A stretch of 64,000 nucleotides of DNA, from the NCBI RefSeq assembly GCF_900105535.1, contig NZ_LT629779.1, forward strand, positions 1,612,001 through 1,676,000, read 5' to 3'. The notes beneath the pieces were generated by a model that worked only from the letters and a program-made list of their open reading frames with translations, did no database searches and was not told the DNA's origin. The position numbers were made by a program, and so were the translations under genes. The stretch comes from Pseudarthrobacter equi. GTDB lineage: Bacteria; Actinomycetota; Actinomycetes; Actinomycetales; Micrococcaceae. This document shows positions 45,859 through 54,611 of this stretch, piece by piece; the first letter of the stretch is position 1; each line of letters starts with the position of its first letter.

Positions 45859-46082
45859 TGGCGGAGACCATCGCCAGGGCCAACGCTGCGGGGGAGAGCG
45901 GCATCGCGCTCCTCGGCAGCACCGAGTACTACCCCAGGTTCGGATTCGTCCCGGCGGCGTCCTTCGGCGTGCTGCCGCCTGATGACGCGTGGGACGGGCA
46001 CTTCCAGCTGCTGCCGCTGGCGCTGTGGCCGGGCGGGGTGCACGGGACGTTCCGGTACGCCGAACCGTTCGAACGCTTCTGA
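45810..46082 (+). pseudogene. C-terminal half of a GNAT acetyltransferase (5' part deleted)
   Basis: The frame reads ASPRLQRQGIGSALMAE from about 45813, which is the acetyl-CoA-binding motif A of GNAT enzymes (Q/R-x-x-G-x-G). YYPRFGFVPAASFG and a normal C-terminus follow, as in YhbS-like acetyltransferases. The N-terminal strands and helices are missing. The first 49 bases overlap the ACT gene in another frame. The only starts are TTG 45855 and ATG 45858, both past the motif. A deletion joining two genes is the simplest explanation. Confidence 0.75.
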
Positions 46083-46102
46083 CGGGATACCATTGACCCG
46101 GC

Positions 46103-46176
46103 GCCCCAGTAGCCCAATTGGCAGAGGCATCGGACTTAAAATCCGCGTGTTGTGGGTTCGAGTCCCACCTGGGGTA
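46103..46176 (+). tRNA. tRNA with UAA anticodon (nominal tRNA-Leu), short variable loop
   Basis: 74 nt. The acceptor is GCCCCAG/CTGGGGT with discriminator A. The D-arm is a 3-bp GCC/GGC stem with an 11-nt loop containing GG, as in leucine tRNAs. The anticodon loop is CTTAAAA, giving UAA. The T-arm is GTGGG-TTCGAGT-CCCAC. The variable region is only 5 nt (GTGTT), whereas bacterial tRNA-Leu normally has a long variable arm. No CCA is encoded. The Leu label rests on the anticodon alone. Confidence 0.85.
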
Positions 46177-46214
46177 CGGCGCAGAGGATGCCCGCCAAAC
46201 GGCACCGAATCGGA

Positions 46215-46243
46215 GGAAGCCGCCCGCACTGCGGGCGGCTTCC
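46215..46243 (+). terminator. Hairpin after the tRNA
   Basis: A perfect 13-bp stem GGAAGCCGCCCGC (46215-46227) with its complement (46231-46243) and loop ACT, followed by GTCGTTTAATTT. Confidence 0.8.
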
Positions 46244-46281
46244 GTCGTTTAATTTCGCATATGCAACGACTGTTATAAGGA

Positions 46282-46297
46282 TGTGACCTCAGTCACT
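46282..46297. promoter_or_regulatory. CRP/GlxR-like site upstream of livJ
   Basis: TGTGACCTCAGTCACT matches TGTGA-N6-TCACA except for the last base. It lies about 100 bp before the livJ start. A similar site stands before the livHMGF operon, suggesting joint control of the whole importer. Confidence 0.6.
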
Positions 46298-46318
46298 TAT
46301 CTTCGCTTGGGATTTGCA

Positions 46319-46351
46319 TTAGCTTGAAGCTAAATCAGGAACACCTGATTT
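46319..46351 (+). promoter_or_regulatory. Two small tandem hairpins in the livJ leader
   Basis: TTAGCT-TGA-AGCTAA (46319-46333) is followed by AAATCAGG-AACA-CCTGATTT (46332-46351) and then TTC. They share two bases, so they may be alternative structures. They could modulate the leader or act as operators; no coding leader peptide was identified. Confidence 0.4.
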
Positions 46352-46396
46352 TTCGCGTCAAAGGCCGTTCGCACCTTTAGATCGAGGAGCTCGTAA

Positions 46397-47752
46397 ATGA
46401 CTTTATTCCCCCAGGCGGGAACCCGCGCTGCCAAGCTGACAGCGCTTGGCATCGGCGTCGCCTTCATGGTGACAGCGTGCGGCGGTTCGTCCACACCTAC
46501 GACGTCCGAGTCCGCTTCCTCCGCATCAGCCGGAGGCATCGCGTGCCCCGCACCGGAAACAGGAGGGGGCGCCGCAGCTACGCAGAGCGCGGCGCCGGCA
46601 GCTGTTCCGCCGTCCACCGGCAGCACTGAGACTCCGCTCAAGATCGGCTCGCTGCTGCCCACCACCGGATCCCTGGCTTTCCTCGGCCCGCCCGAAATCG
46701 CCGGTGTGAACCTCGGCATCAAGGAAGTCAACGACGCCGGCGGCGTGCTGGGCAAGCCCGTGGAAGTGATCCACCGCGACTCCGGTGACACCAAGACGGA
46801 CATCGCCACCCAGTCCACGTCCGCCTTGCTCGGCCAGGGTGTCAGCGCCATCGTCGGCGCCGCGTCCTCGGGCGTGTCCAAGACGGTCATCAACCAGATC
46901 ACCGGTGCAGGCGTTATCCAGTTCTCGCCGGCCAACACGTCCCCGGACTTCACCACCTGGGATGACAAGGGCCTGTACTGGCGCACCGCCCCGTCCGATG
47001 TCCTCCAGGGCAAGGTCCTGGGCAACTACATGGCGACATGTGGCGCCCAGACCGTCGGCATGGTGGTCCTGAACGATGCGTACGGCACCGGCCTGGCCAA
47101 GAACATCAAGGAATCCTTTGAGGCGGCCGGCGGCCAGGTTGTTGCCGAGGAACTCTTCAATGAAGGCGACAGCCAGTTCAGCAGCCAGGTGGACAAGGTG
47201 CTTGCGGCCAAGCCGGACGCCATCGCCCTGATCACCTTCGACCAGGCCAAGAGCATCGTTCCGCTGATGACCGGCAAGGGAGTCAAGCCCACCCAGATGT
47301 TCCTGGTGGACGGCAACACCTCCGACTACAGCAAGGACTTCCAGGCCGGCACCCTGAAGGGCGCCCGGGGCACCATCCCCGGTACGTTCGCGCAGGACGC
47401 CTTCAAGAAGAAGCTCCTCGCCATCGACCCGGCACTGAAGGACTACAGCTACGCCGGTGAGTCCTACGACGCCGTCAACCTGATCGCCCTGGCCACGGAA
47501 GCTGCCAAGAGCACCAAGGGTACGGACATTGCCGCGAAGCTGAAGGAAGTTTCGGAGGGCGGCGAGAAGTGCACGTCCTTCGCCGCCTGCGTCACCCTGC
47601 TCCGCGAGGGCAAGGACATCGACTACGACGGCCAGTCCGGACCGGTGACCTTCTCCGACGCCGGTGACCCCACCGAGGCGTACATCGGTATCTACGAGTA
47701 CCAGGACGACAACAAGTACACGGCAGTCAAGGAAGAGTTCGGCAAGCTCTAA
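46397..47752 (+). CDS. Branched-chain amino acid ABC transporter substrate-binding lipoprotein
   Basis: 451 residues. The lipobox MVTAC makes Cys28 the lipid site. A Ser/Thr/Gly/Ala-rich linker (about 30-75) precedes the LivJ-type domain starting LKIGSLLPTTGSLAFLGPPE. GVNLGIKEVNDAGGVLGKPV is characteristic of leucine/isoleucine/valine-binding proteins. GAGG lies about 11 nt before the ATG. It converges on its own membrane components (livF to livH) across a shared bidirectional terminator. Confidence 0.92.
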   Translation: MTLFPQAGTRAAKLTALGIGVAFMVTACGGSSTPTTSESASSASAGGIACPAPETGGGAAATQSAAPAAVPPSTGSTETPLKIGSLLPTTGSLAFLGPPEIAGVNLGIKEVNDAGGVLGKPVEVIHRDSGDTKTDIATQSTSALLGQGVSAIVGAASSGVSKTVINQITGAGVIQFSPANTSPDFTTWDDKGLYWRTAPSDVLQGKVLGNYMATCGAQTVGMVVLNDAYGTGLAKNIKESFEAAGGQVVAEELFNEGDSQFSSQVDKVLAAKPDAIALITFDQAKSIVPLMTGKGVKPTQMFLVDGNTSDYSKDFQAGTLKGARGTIPGTFAQDAFKKKLLAIDPALKDYSYAGESYDAVNLIALATEAAKSTKGTDIAAKLKEVSEGGEKCTSFAACVTLLREGKDIDYDGQSGPVTFSDAGDPTEAYIGIYEYQDDNKYTAVKEEFGKL

Positions 47753-47763
47753 CCCTTCACAGG

Positions 47764-47804
47764 CACAAAGAAGCCCCCGTCCACCGGACGGGGGCTTCTT
47801 TGTG
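47764..47804. terminator. Bidirectional terminator between livJ and livF
   Basis: A perfect 19-bp stem (47764-47782 with 47786-47804) and loop ACC. The arms are A-rich on the left and T-rich on the right (CTTCTTTGTG), so it can serve both converging genes. Confidence 0.88.
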
Positions 47805-47817
47805 TTTGGGCTCCGGG

Positions 47818-48587
<770 letters not shown>

Positions 48588-48591
<4 letters not shown>

Positions 48592-49691
48592 TGGCTGTCC
48601 CTATCTGTCCGGTCGTTCCCATCGGTTTCGGCGTCCCTGTGCGCGCGCCTGCCGCGTTGCCCGTCACCTGGCGACGGTTCCTCCGGGCGGGCCGTGCCGG
48701 CCTCGTCCCCAACAACGTCCAGGGAGATGATCCCGGCGTTATCGGTGCCGACGATGGATTCGTCGTCCGCCACGAGTTCGGCAGCGAGCTCCTTGATGCC
48801 CTCTGCGTCACCGAGGTCGACGTCGTGGTGGGCGCCGAGGTAGGCGTCGATGACGGCGGGGTTTTTCATGACCTCCCCGGGCGGGCCTTCGGCGACAACC
48901 TTGCCCTCCGCCATGACCACCACCCAGTCCGCGATGTGCCGGACCATGTGCATGTCGTGTTCAACGAACAGGACGGTCATGCCGTCCGCCTTCAGGTTCT
49001 TGATGTGGTCCAGCAGGGACTGCGTCAGTGCCGGGTTGACGCCGGCCATTGGTTCGTCGAGCATCACCAGCTTGGGCCGCACCATGAGGGACCGTGCCAT
49101 CTCCAGGAGCTTGCGCTGTCCGCCGGAGAGCGACGCGGCGTAGTCATCCTTTTTGGCGTCAAGTTTGAACTTCTCCAGCAGGACATCGGCCTGGGCCGTG
49201 ATCTCCTTTTCCCGGCCGCCCCAGATGCCCTTGAACAGGGCCTTGGCGAGGCTTTCGCCGGGCTGGTTGGACGCCCCCAGCCGCATGTTTTCCATGACTG
49301 TCAGCTTGCCCATCACCTTGGTGAGCTGGAACGTGCGGACCATGCCCATGCGGGCCACCTTGTAGGGCGATACCCCCGCCAGGCTGTGGCCCTCAAACTG
49401 CCACTTCCCGGTGTTGGGGGTATCGAAACCGGTCAACAGGTTGAAGAGGGTGGTCTTGCCGGCGCCGTTGGGGCCGATCAGTGCGGTGATCTTGTGCCGC
49501 GGGATCTCCAGGTAGTCCACATCCACGGCGTTGATGCCGCCGAAGCTGCGGGTGACGTTCTCCGCCACCACGATCGGATCCCGCTTCTTGCAGCCCGGTC
49601 CGGTTTCACCCGCTGCGATGGGGCGGCTGTCGGTCATGTAGTCCGGGGCCGCGGCACCGGACGTTTCAGGGTTTTCGTTGTGCATGCTCAC
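48588..49691 (-). CDS. livG: Branched-chain amino acid ABC transporter ATP-binding protein LivG with acidic C-terminal extension
   Basis: 367 residues from GTG 49691, whose GTGA overlaps the livM stop; ATG 49685 is the alternative. Walker A GPNGAGKTT, signature LSGGQRKLLEMAR and Walker B VMLDEPMAGVNP identify LivG. The ordinary domain ends near VIDAYLGAHHD. About 75-80 further residues, mostly Asp, Glu, Gly and Arg, have no family counterpart that I recognise. The N-terminal 35 residues are also polar. Confidence 0.92.
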
Positions 49692-50656
49692 GCGAACGCC
49701 AGCTCCTTCTTGTTTCCGAAGACGCCCTGCGGCCTGAAGATCATCAACAGCATCAGGGCCACGCCCACCAGGATGTAGCGCAGCTGACCGGCCTGGACGG
49801 TGTTCAGCCACGTAACGGCACCGGACTCAATGAGGCCGTAAAGAATGCCCTGGGTCAGGGAGAGGACCACCCAGAAGATCATTGCCCCGATGACGGGGCC
49901 AAGGACCGTGCCCAGGCCGCCCAGCAGGAGGCAGGTATAAAGGAAGAACGTCAGTTCGGTGCCGTAGTTGGCAGGCTGCACGGCACCGCGGGGCAGGGTG
50001 AAGATCATGCCCGCCAAGGCGCCGAGGACGCCGCCGATGACGAGCGCCTGCATCTTGTAGGCGTAGACGTTCTTGCCCAGGGACCGGACGGCGTTCTCGT
50101 CCTCGCGGATGCCCTTCAGCACCCGGCCCCAGGGGCTGCGCATCAGCAGCCACACAAGGGTGCAGCAGATGGCCACCAGGGCCCAGCCCACCACGCGGAT
50201 GAAGAAGTCGCGGTTGTTCATGCCGAAGTATGAGCCCTCGGGGAACGGGTTCATGGCGTAAAAGCTGCCTTCAAATGCCGCGAGGCCGTTGGCGGAGCCG
50301 GTGACCGCAGTGAGCTGGTTGGTGGTGACGATGTAGCGCACGATTTCCGCGGCGGCGATGGTCACGATGGCCAGGTAGTCCGCCCGGAGCCGGAGGGTGG
50401 GGATGCCGAGCAGCAGTGCAAAGACTGCGGAGGCCGCAATGGCGATGAGCAACCCCACGAAGAACGGGACGCCGAAGGTCAGGGTGGAGATCGCGAACCC
50501 GTACGCGCCCACGGCCATGAAGCCCGCCTGGCCGAAGTTCAGCAGGCCCGAATAGCCGAAGTGGACAGCGAGCCCGAGGGCAGCCATGGCGTAGGCGGCC
50601 GTGGTGGGGCTGAAGATTTCGCCGGCGGCGCTGGAAAGAATGAAGCCAAAATCCAT
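49688..50656 (-). CDS. livM: Branched-chain amino acid ABC transporter permease LivM
   Basis: 322 residues with about eight to nine hydrophobic segments. GLAVHFGYSGLLNFGQAGFM and GIREDENAVRSLGKNVYAYK are LivM family signatures; the latter is the ATPase-contacting loop. The protein ends IFRPQGVFGNKKELAFA. It is 9 bp after livH. Confidence 0.93.
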   Translation of the reverse strand: MDFGFILSSAAGEIFSPTTAAYAMAALGLAVHFGYSGLLNFGQAGFMAVGAYGFAISTLTFGVPFFVGLLIAIAASAVFALLLGIPTLRLRADYLAIVTIAAAEIVRYIVTTNQLTAVTGSANGLAAFEGSFYAMNPFPEGSYFGMNNRDFFIRVVGWALVAICCTLVWLLMRSPWGRVLKGIREDENAVRSLGKNVYAYKMQALVIGGVLGALAGMIFTLPRGAVQPANYGTELTFFLYTCLLLGGLGTVLGPVIGAMIFWVVLSLTQGILYGLIESGAVTWLNTVQAGQLRYILVGVALMLLMIFRPQGVFGNKKELAFA

Positions 50657-50665
50657 GTCTGTTTC

Positions 50666-52006
50666 CTAACCCACGCGCTCGCGGCGGCCCAGGATGCCCT
50701 GCGGCCGGAACAAGAGGACAACGATCATGATGAACAAAGCCCCCACGTACTTGAGGTCGGCGGCGAGGCCGAACACGGTGGTCAGCTCCACGAAGATGCC
50801 GACGATGATGGAACCGATCAGGGCGCCGAAGACGGTTCCCAGGCCGCCGAGGGTCACACCGGCGAAGATGAGCAGCAGGATGGCCGAGCCCATGTCGAAG
50901 GTGACGCCAGGGCGGTAGTAGGCCCAGAGGATGCCGCCCAGTGATGCGAGCATGCCGCCGGTGATCCACACCAGCCGGATGACGGCGTCCACGTCAATGC
51001 CGGACGCGGCAGCCAGAGCGGGGTTGTCCGCCACTGCGCGGGTGGCCTTGCCCAGCCTGGTTTTCAGCAGCACGATGCCGATCAGTGCGATGACCACCGC
51101 GCTGATGCCCAGGGACCACAGGTTGTTCGGCGAGATGGAAACCGGGCCAATCTGGATCTCGGGGCTTTGGGCGTAAGGCAGCTGCTGGGTGGCGCCGCCG
51201 AAGTAGAACTGGATCACGTAGCGGACCGCGAGGGCCAGGCCGATGCTGACGATCATCATGGGGACCAGGCCCGTGCCGCGGCGGCGCAGTGGCCGCCAGA
51301 GCCCGCGGTCCTGGGCATAACCGAACAGGCCACCGCCCGCCAGTGACAGGATCAGGGACAGCCAGAACGGAAGCCCGATGGCATTGAAGCCGAAGACGAG
51401 GACCGCGCCAAGGGTCACCATCTCGCCGTGGGCGAAGTTGGTGAGGCCGGTGGTGCCGAAGATCAGGGACAGGCCAACCGATGCCAGGGCGAGGAGCAGG
51501 CCAAAGCTCAGGCCCGCCACCAGCCGGTTGAGCAGGTTCTGGCCGAAGTCCTGCTGCTGCACCACGATGCCTTTGCCGAACGCGAAGATCACCGAGAGGT
51601 TGGAGGTCTGGCTGAATGTCACGTCGCGGGGATTGTCCTGGCCGTCGGCCAGCTTGATGCCCTCGGGAAGCGTGGATTCATCCAGTTCCACCGTGTAGGT
51701 GCCTTGCTCCGGCACGCCGATGTTCCAGGCGCCGTTGGCCGATGACTTGGCAGTGCCGGTGAAATCGCCCTTCTTCGCCGTGATGGTCACGTCCGCCAGG
51801 GGTGCGCGGGTGTCATCACGGAGGAACCCGCTGATGTTGTTCTGGAAGGTCTGATTCGACGGGGATGGTGTCGGTGACGGGGAAGCGGCCTGGCTCGCCG
51901 GTCCGGCCACCAGGAGGATTGCGAAGATGGAAGCGCCGATGGCTCCCAACAGTCTCAGCAAACCGAGGCGCCTTCCGGCCCGCTGGCCTTGGGGTGTACT
52001 TCTCAA
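50666..52006 (-). CDS. livH: LivH-type permease fused to an N-terminal secreted beta-sandwich-like domain
   Basis: 446 residues against about 290-300 for a usual LivH. A signal-like helix (about 12-40, ending SQAAS) is followed by a Ser/Pro linker and an extracytoplasmic domain (about 50-140, NISGFLRDDTRAPLADVTIT, SSANGAWNIGVPEQGTYTVE). That domain resembles carboxypeptidase-regulatory or SdrD-B-like folds. The LivH permease then begins near LLNRLVAGLSFGLLLALASV and contains GLTNFAHGEMVTLGA. TTG 52006 is preferred because GGAGG lies 8 nt upstream; GTG 52021 overlaps that ribosome-binding site. Confidence 0.88.
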   Translation of the reverse strand: MRSTPQGQRAGRRLGLLRLLGAIGASIFAILLVAGPASQAASPSPTPSPSNQTFQNNISGFLRDDTRAPLADVTITAKKGDFTGTAKSSANGAWNIGVPEQGTYTVELDESTLPEGIKLADGQDNPRDVTFSQTSNLSVIFAFGKGIVVQQQDFGQNLLNRLVAGLSFGLLLALASVGLSLIFGTTGLTNFAHGEMVTLGAVLVFGFNAIGLPFWLSLILSLAGGGLFGYAQDRGLWRPLRRRGTGLVPMMIVSIGLALAVRYVIQFYFGGATQQLPYAQSPEIQIGPVSISPNNLWSLGISAVVIALIGIVLLKTRLGKATRAVADNPALAAASGIDVDAVIRLVWITGGMLASLGGILWAYYRPGVTFDMGSAILLLIFAGVTLGGLGTVFGALIGSIIVGIFVELTTVFGLAADLKYVGALFIMIVVLLFRPQGILGRRERVG

Positions 52007-52410
52007 ATTGATAACCTCCACTTGGGGGCGGTCTAGGCCGCGCCATTGCAGCCGCTGCGAACGGTCGCAGGGTTGGGAAAATTGCCATGACGCCCGACAC
52101 CCACAAGTGTGAGTTCCGTCACCCTGCTTGGGCTTATGCTACAGCGCATCAGAACCGGTGAATGCCGTGGTCCAGGCCATATTGGTAGCGATCGGATAAC
52201 AACTGCGGGGCCCGCGGCTGCGATATGGCGCGGATCGTGGGAAACAACCTTTGTTGAGTAGCGGTGTCTCCAGGGACGCGGCCTCTCCACCGGCAGGTCA
52301 CGGTTGTATTGCAAGGAAGGCCGGCGGGAACTTTAGGGGAGCCGGCTACGTGGGAATTGGTAGCGTAAACCTTAAGATCCATCACACACCCAGCATGGAG
52401 GAATCCCGCA
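52007..52410. other. Gene-free stretch between livH and the Bax1-I gene
   Basis: 404 bp with no supported gene. It holds the livH ribosome-binding site, the CRP/GlxR-like site at 52108, a minus-strand TAGCAT box (52141-52136) and a plus-strand ribosome-binding site (GGAGG) for the Bax1-I gene. The middle part (52150-52380) shows short GC-rich inverted pieces but no clear RNA family. Confidence 0.6.
52108..52123. promoter_or_regulatory. CRP/GlxR-like site upstream of livHMGF
   Basis: TGTGAGTTCCGTCACC matches TGTGA-N6-TCACA except for the last base. It is about 100 bp upstream of livH, a similar distance to the site before livJ. Confidence 0.55.
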
Positions 52411-53310
52411 ATGGCACTTGGCGGAAACCCGATCTTCAACGGAAAGAGCTTCCGTGGAGCCACCCAGGCACCGCCTGCCCCGCAGGCCTATGGCGGCGCC
52501 CCCTACGGCCAGCAGGCTTACGGCCAGCAGCCGTACGCCCAGGCACCCTACGGCCAGCAGACCTGGAACGCCCAGCCGCAGGGCATGACGGACAACCAGC
52601 TCCAGGACATGTACAACCAGCCGTCGGCCGGCCCGGCGGATACCGGCCGGATGACTTTCGATGACGTGATCGTCAAAACGGCGGCCTGCCTCGGCGTTCT
52701 CATCCTCGGCGCGGCAGTCACCCTGACCGTCGGCCTGGGGCTCGCGTCGCTGCTCATGATCGTCGGTGCCCTCGGCGGCTTCGTCCTGGCCCTCGTCAAC
52801 ACGTTCAAGAAGCAGCCTTCTCCTGCGCTGATCCTGGCCTACGCCGGCCTTGAGGGGCTCTTCCTTGGCGGCCTGACCCGCATCCTCGATACCCAGTACC
52901 CGGGCGTCGGCCTGCAGGCAGTGGTGGGCACACTCTCCGTGTTTGCCGTCACCTTGCTGCTGTTCAAGAGCGGCAAGGTCCGCGCCACCCCCAAGGCCAT
53001 GCGCTTCTTCATGATCGCCCTTGGCGGTTACGCCCTGTTCTCAGTGGTCAACCTGGTCATGATGCTGACCGGCGTCACCCAGGAGCCCTTCGGCCTGCGC
53101 AGCGGCGTGATCGGCGTTGTTATCGGCCTGCTCGCCATCGGCCTCGCAGCCTTCTCGCTGATCATGGACTTCACCAGCATTGAAGCCGGCGTCCGCAGCG
53201 GCGCCCCGCAGCGCTTCTCCTGGACCGCGGCCTTCGGCCTGACGGTCACTCTGGCCTGGCTCTACGTGGAGATCATCCGCCTGCTGGCAATCCTCCGCGG
53301 CGACGACTAG
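52411..53310 (+). CDS. Bax inhibitor-1/YccA family membrane protein
   Basis: 299 residues from ATG 52411 with GGAGGAA upstream. The first about 75 residues are rich in Gln, Pro, Tyr and Gly, with repeats of the type YGQQ and PYAQ. Seven hydrophobic helices follow (about 88-295). The YccA/Bax1-I features LAYAGLEGLFLGGLTRI and SLIMDFTSIEAGV are visible; the latter holds the conserved Asp. Homologues act as pH-sensitive calcium leak channels or protease modulators; the role here is unknown. Confidence 0.88.
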   Translation: MALGGNPIFNGKSFRGATQAPPAPQAYGGAPYGQQAYGQQPYAQAPYGQQTWNAQPQGMTDNQLQDMYNQPSAGPADTGRMTFDDVIVKTAACLGVLILGAAVTLTVGLGLASLLMIVGALGGFVLALVNTFKKQPSPALILAYAGLEGLFLGGLTRILDTQYPGVGLQAVVGTLSVFAVTLLLFKSGKVRATPKAMRFFMIALGGYALFSVVNLVMMLTGVTQEPFGLRSGVIGVVIGLLAIGLAAFSLIMDFTSIEAGVRSGAPQRFSWTAAFGLTVTLAWLYVEIIRLLAILRGDD

Positions 53311-53347
53311 GGCCGGCGGCGGCACCAGCCGTCGTCCGAATCCTTAA

Positions 53348-53383
53348 ACAGAACAGGCCCACCTTGCGGTGGGCCTGTTCTGT
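53348..53383. terminator. Bidirectional terminator between the Bax1-I gene and galK
   Basis: A perfect 16-bp stem (53348-53363 with 53368-53383) and loop TTGC, followed by CTTAAC on the plus strand and A/T-rich bases on both sides. Confidence 0.85.
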
Positions 53384-53423
53384 CTTAACGACTTCCCCTT
53401 GACCGGCTGGCCCGTGCAGGTTG

Positions 53424-54611
53424 CTAGGCAATCCGCATGGCGCCGGCCGCGGGGGAGACAGTGAAGATGTCGGGTGCAGCATAGCCAGCCTCAGCGAAAG
53501 CGCTGACGACGGCGGCACGCACCTTCTCTTCGGAAGCGACGGGGGTCAGGGCGATCGCCGCACCCCCGAAACCGCCGCCGGTCATCCGCGCCCCGATGGC
53601 CCCGCTGGCGCGCGAGGTGTCCACGGCCAGGTCAAGCTCCGGACAGGAGATTTCAAAGTCGTCCCGCATGGATGCGTGGCTGGCATCCAGCAGGGTGCCG
53701 ATAGCGGCGGGCCCTTCGGCGGCCAGGCGTTCGACCGTCTGGAGCACGCGGTCGTTCTCCGTGACGACGTGGCGCACGCGGCGGAACGTTACTTCGTCCA
53801 GCAGCCCGCTGGCTTCCTCAAGGTCACCCACCTGGACGTCGCGCAGCGCCTTGACGCCCATGACCTCGGCGCCGAGTTCGCAGGATGCGCGGCGCGAGGC
53901 GTACCCGCCGTCGGCGTGCGAGTGCGAGACCTTGGTGTCGATGACCAGCAGGATCAGCCCCGCGGGTTCCGTTTCGAACGGCACCAGGGTGGCGTTCTGG
54001 TCACGGCAATCCAGGAAGACCGCGTGGCCCTTGGCGCCGCGAAGGGAGGCGGACTGGTCCATGATGCCGGTGGGAGCCCCTACGAAGTCGTTCTCGGCGC
54101 GCTGCGTGGCCAGGACCATGTCCTCCGCTGCCAGGCCTGCGCCGGTGAGCTCGTTGAGGGCGGTGACCACCGCGCACTCGATCGCGTGCGACGAGGACAG
54201 GCCTGCTCCGAGCGGAACATTCGAGTCCAGCAGCAGGTCGATTCCGGGAACCTTAATGCCGCGCTCGCGGAGGGCCCACATCACGCCGAGGGGATACTTG
54301 GTCCAGCCCTTGGCGGAGCCCGGCTCCAGGGCGTCGAGCGTGGTGGAAACCATGCCCTGGTCGCCGTACGTTGACAGCAGCCTCACGGTGGAATCCTGGC
54401 GGATGCCCACCGCTACCCGGGCAGTCCGGTCGATGGCGAACGGCAGCACGAAGCCCTCGTTGTAGTCAGTGTGCTCACCGATCAGGTTGACCCTGCCGGG
54501 TGCCTGCCAGACGCCTGCGGGGGCGGCGCCGAACTCGCGGGTAAAGCGGGCAGCCAGGTCCTGTGTGCCCGGGGCGGCTGAATCGGCGGTGGGGTGGGGT
54601 GCGGCGCTCAA
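53424..54611 (-). CDS. galK: Galactokinase
   Basis: 395 residues. GHMP kinase motifs: RVNLIGEHTDYNEGFVLPFA (galactokinase signature), VPLGAGLSSSHAIECAV (ATP loop) and MTGGGFGGAAIAL. It phosphorylates galactose at C1. The start is TTG 54611, where TTGA overlaps the galT stop, so the gene is translationally coupled to galT. Confidence 0.95.
   Translation of the reverse strand: MSAAPHPTADSAAPGTQDLAARFTREFGAAPAGVWQAPGRVNLIGEHTDYNEGFVLPFAIDRTARVAVGIRQDSTVRLLSTYGDQGMVSTTLDALEPGSAKGWTKYPLGVMWALRERGIKVPGIDLLLDSNVPLGAGLSSSHAIECAVVTALNELTGAGLAAEDMVLATQRAENDFVGAPTGIMDQSASLRGAKGHAVFLDCRDQNATLVPFETEPAGLILLVIDTKVSHSHADGGYASRRASCELGAEVMGVKALRDVQVGDLEEASGLLDEVTFRRVRHVVTENDRVLQTVERLAAEGPAAIGTLLDASHASMRDDFEISCPELDLAVDTSRASGAIGARMTGGGFGGAAIALTPVASEEKVRAAVVSAFAEAGYAAPDIFTVSPAAGAMRIA

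Noticed and set aside
46103..46243. tRNA as an attachment site for an integrated element
   Set aside because: No integrase gene or direct repeat of the tRNA 3' end is visible nearby, and a terminator and livJ follow directly.
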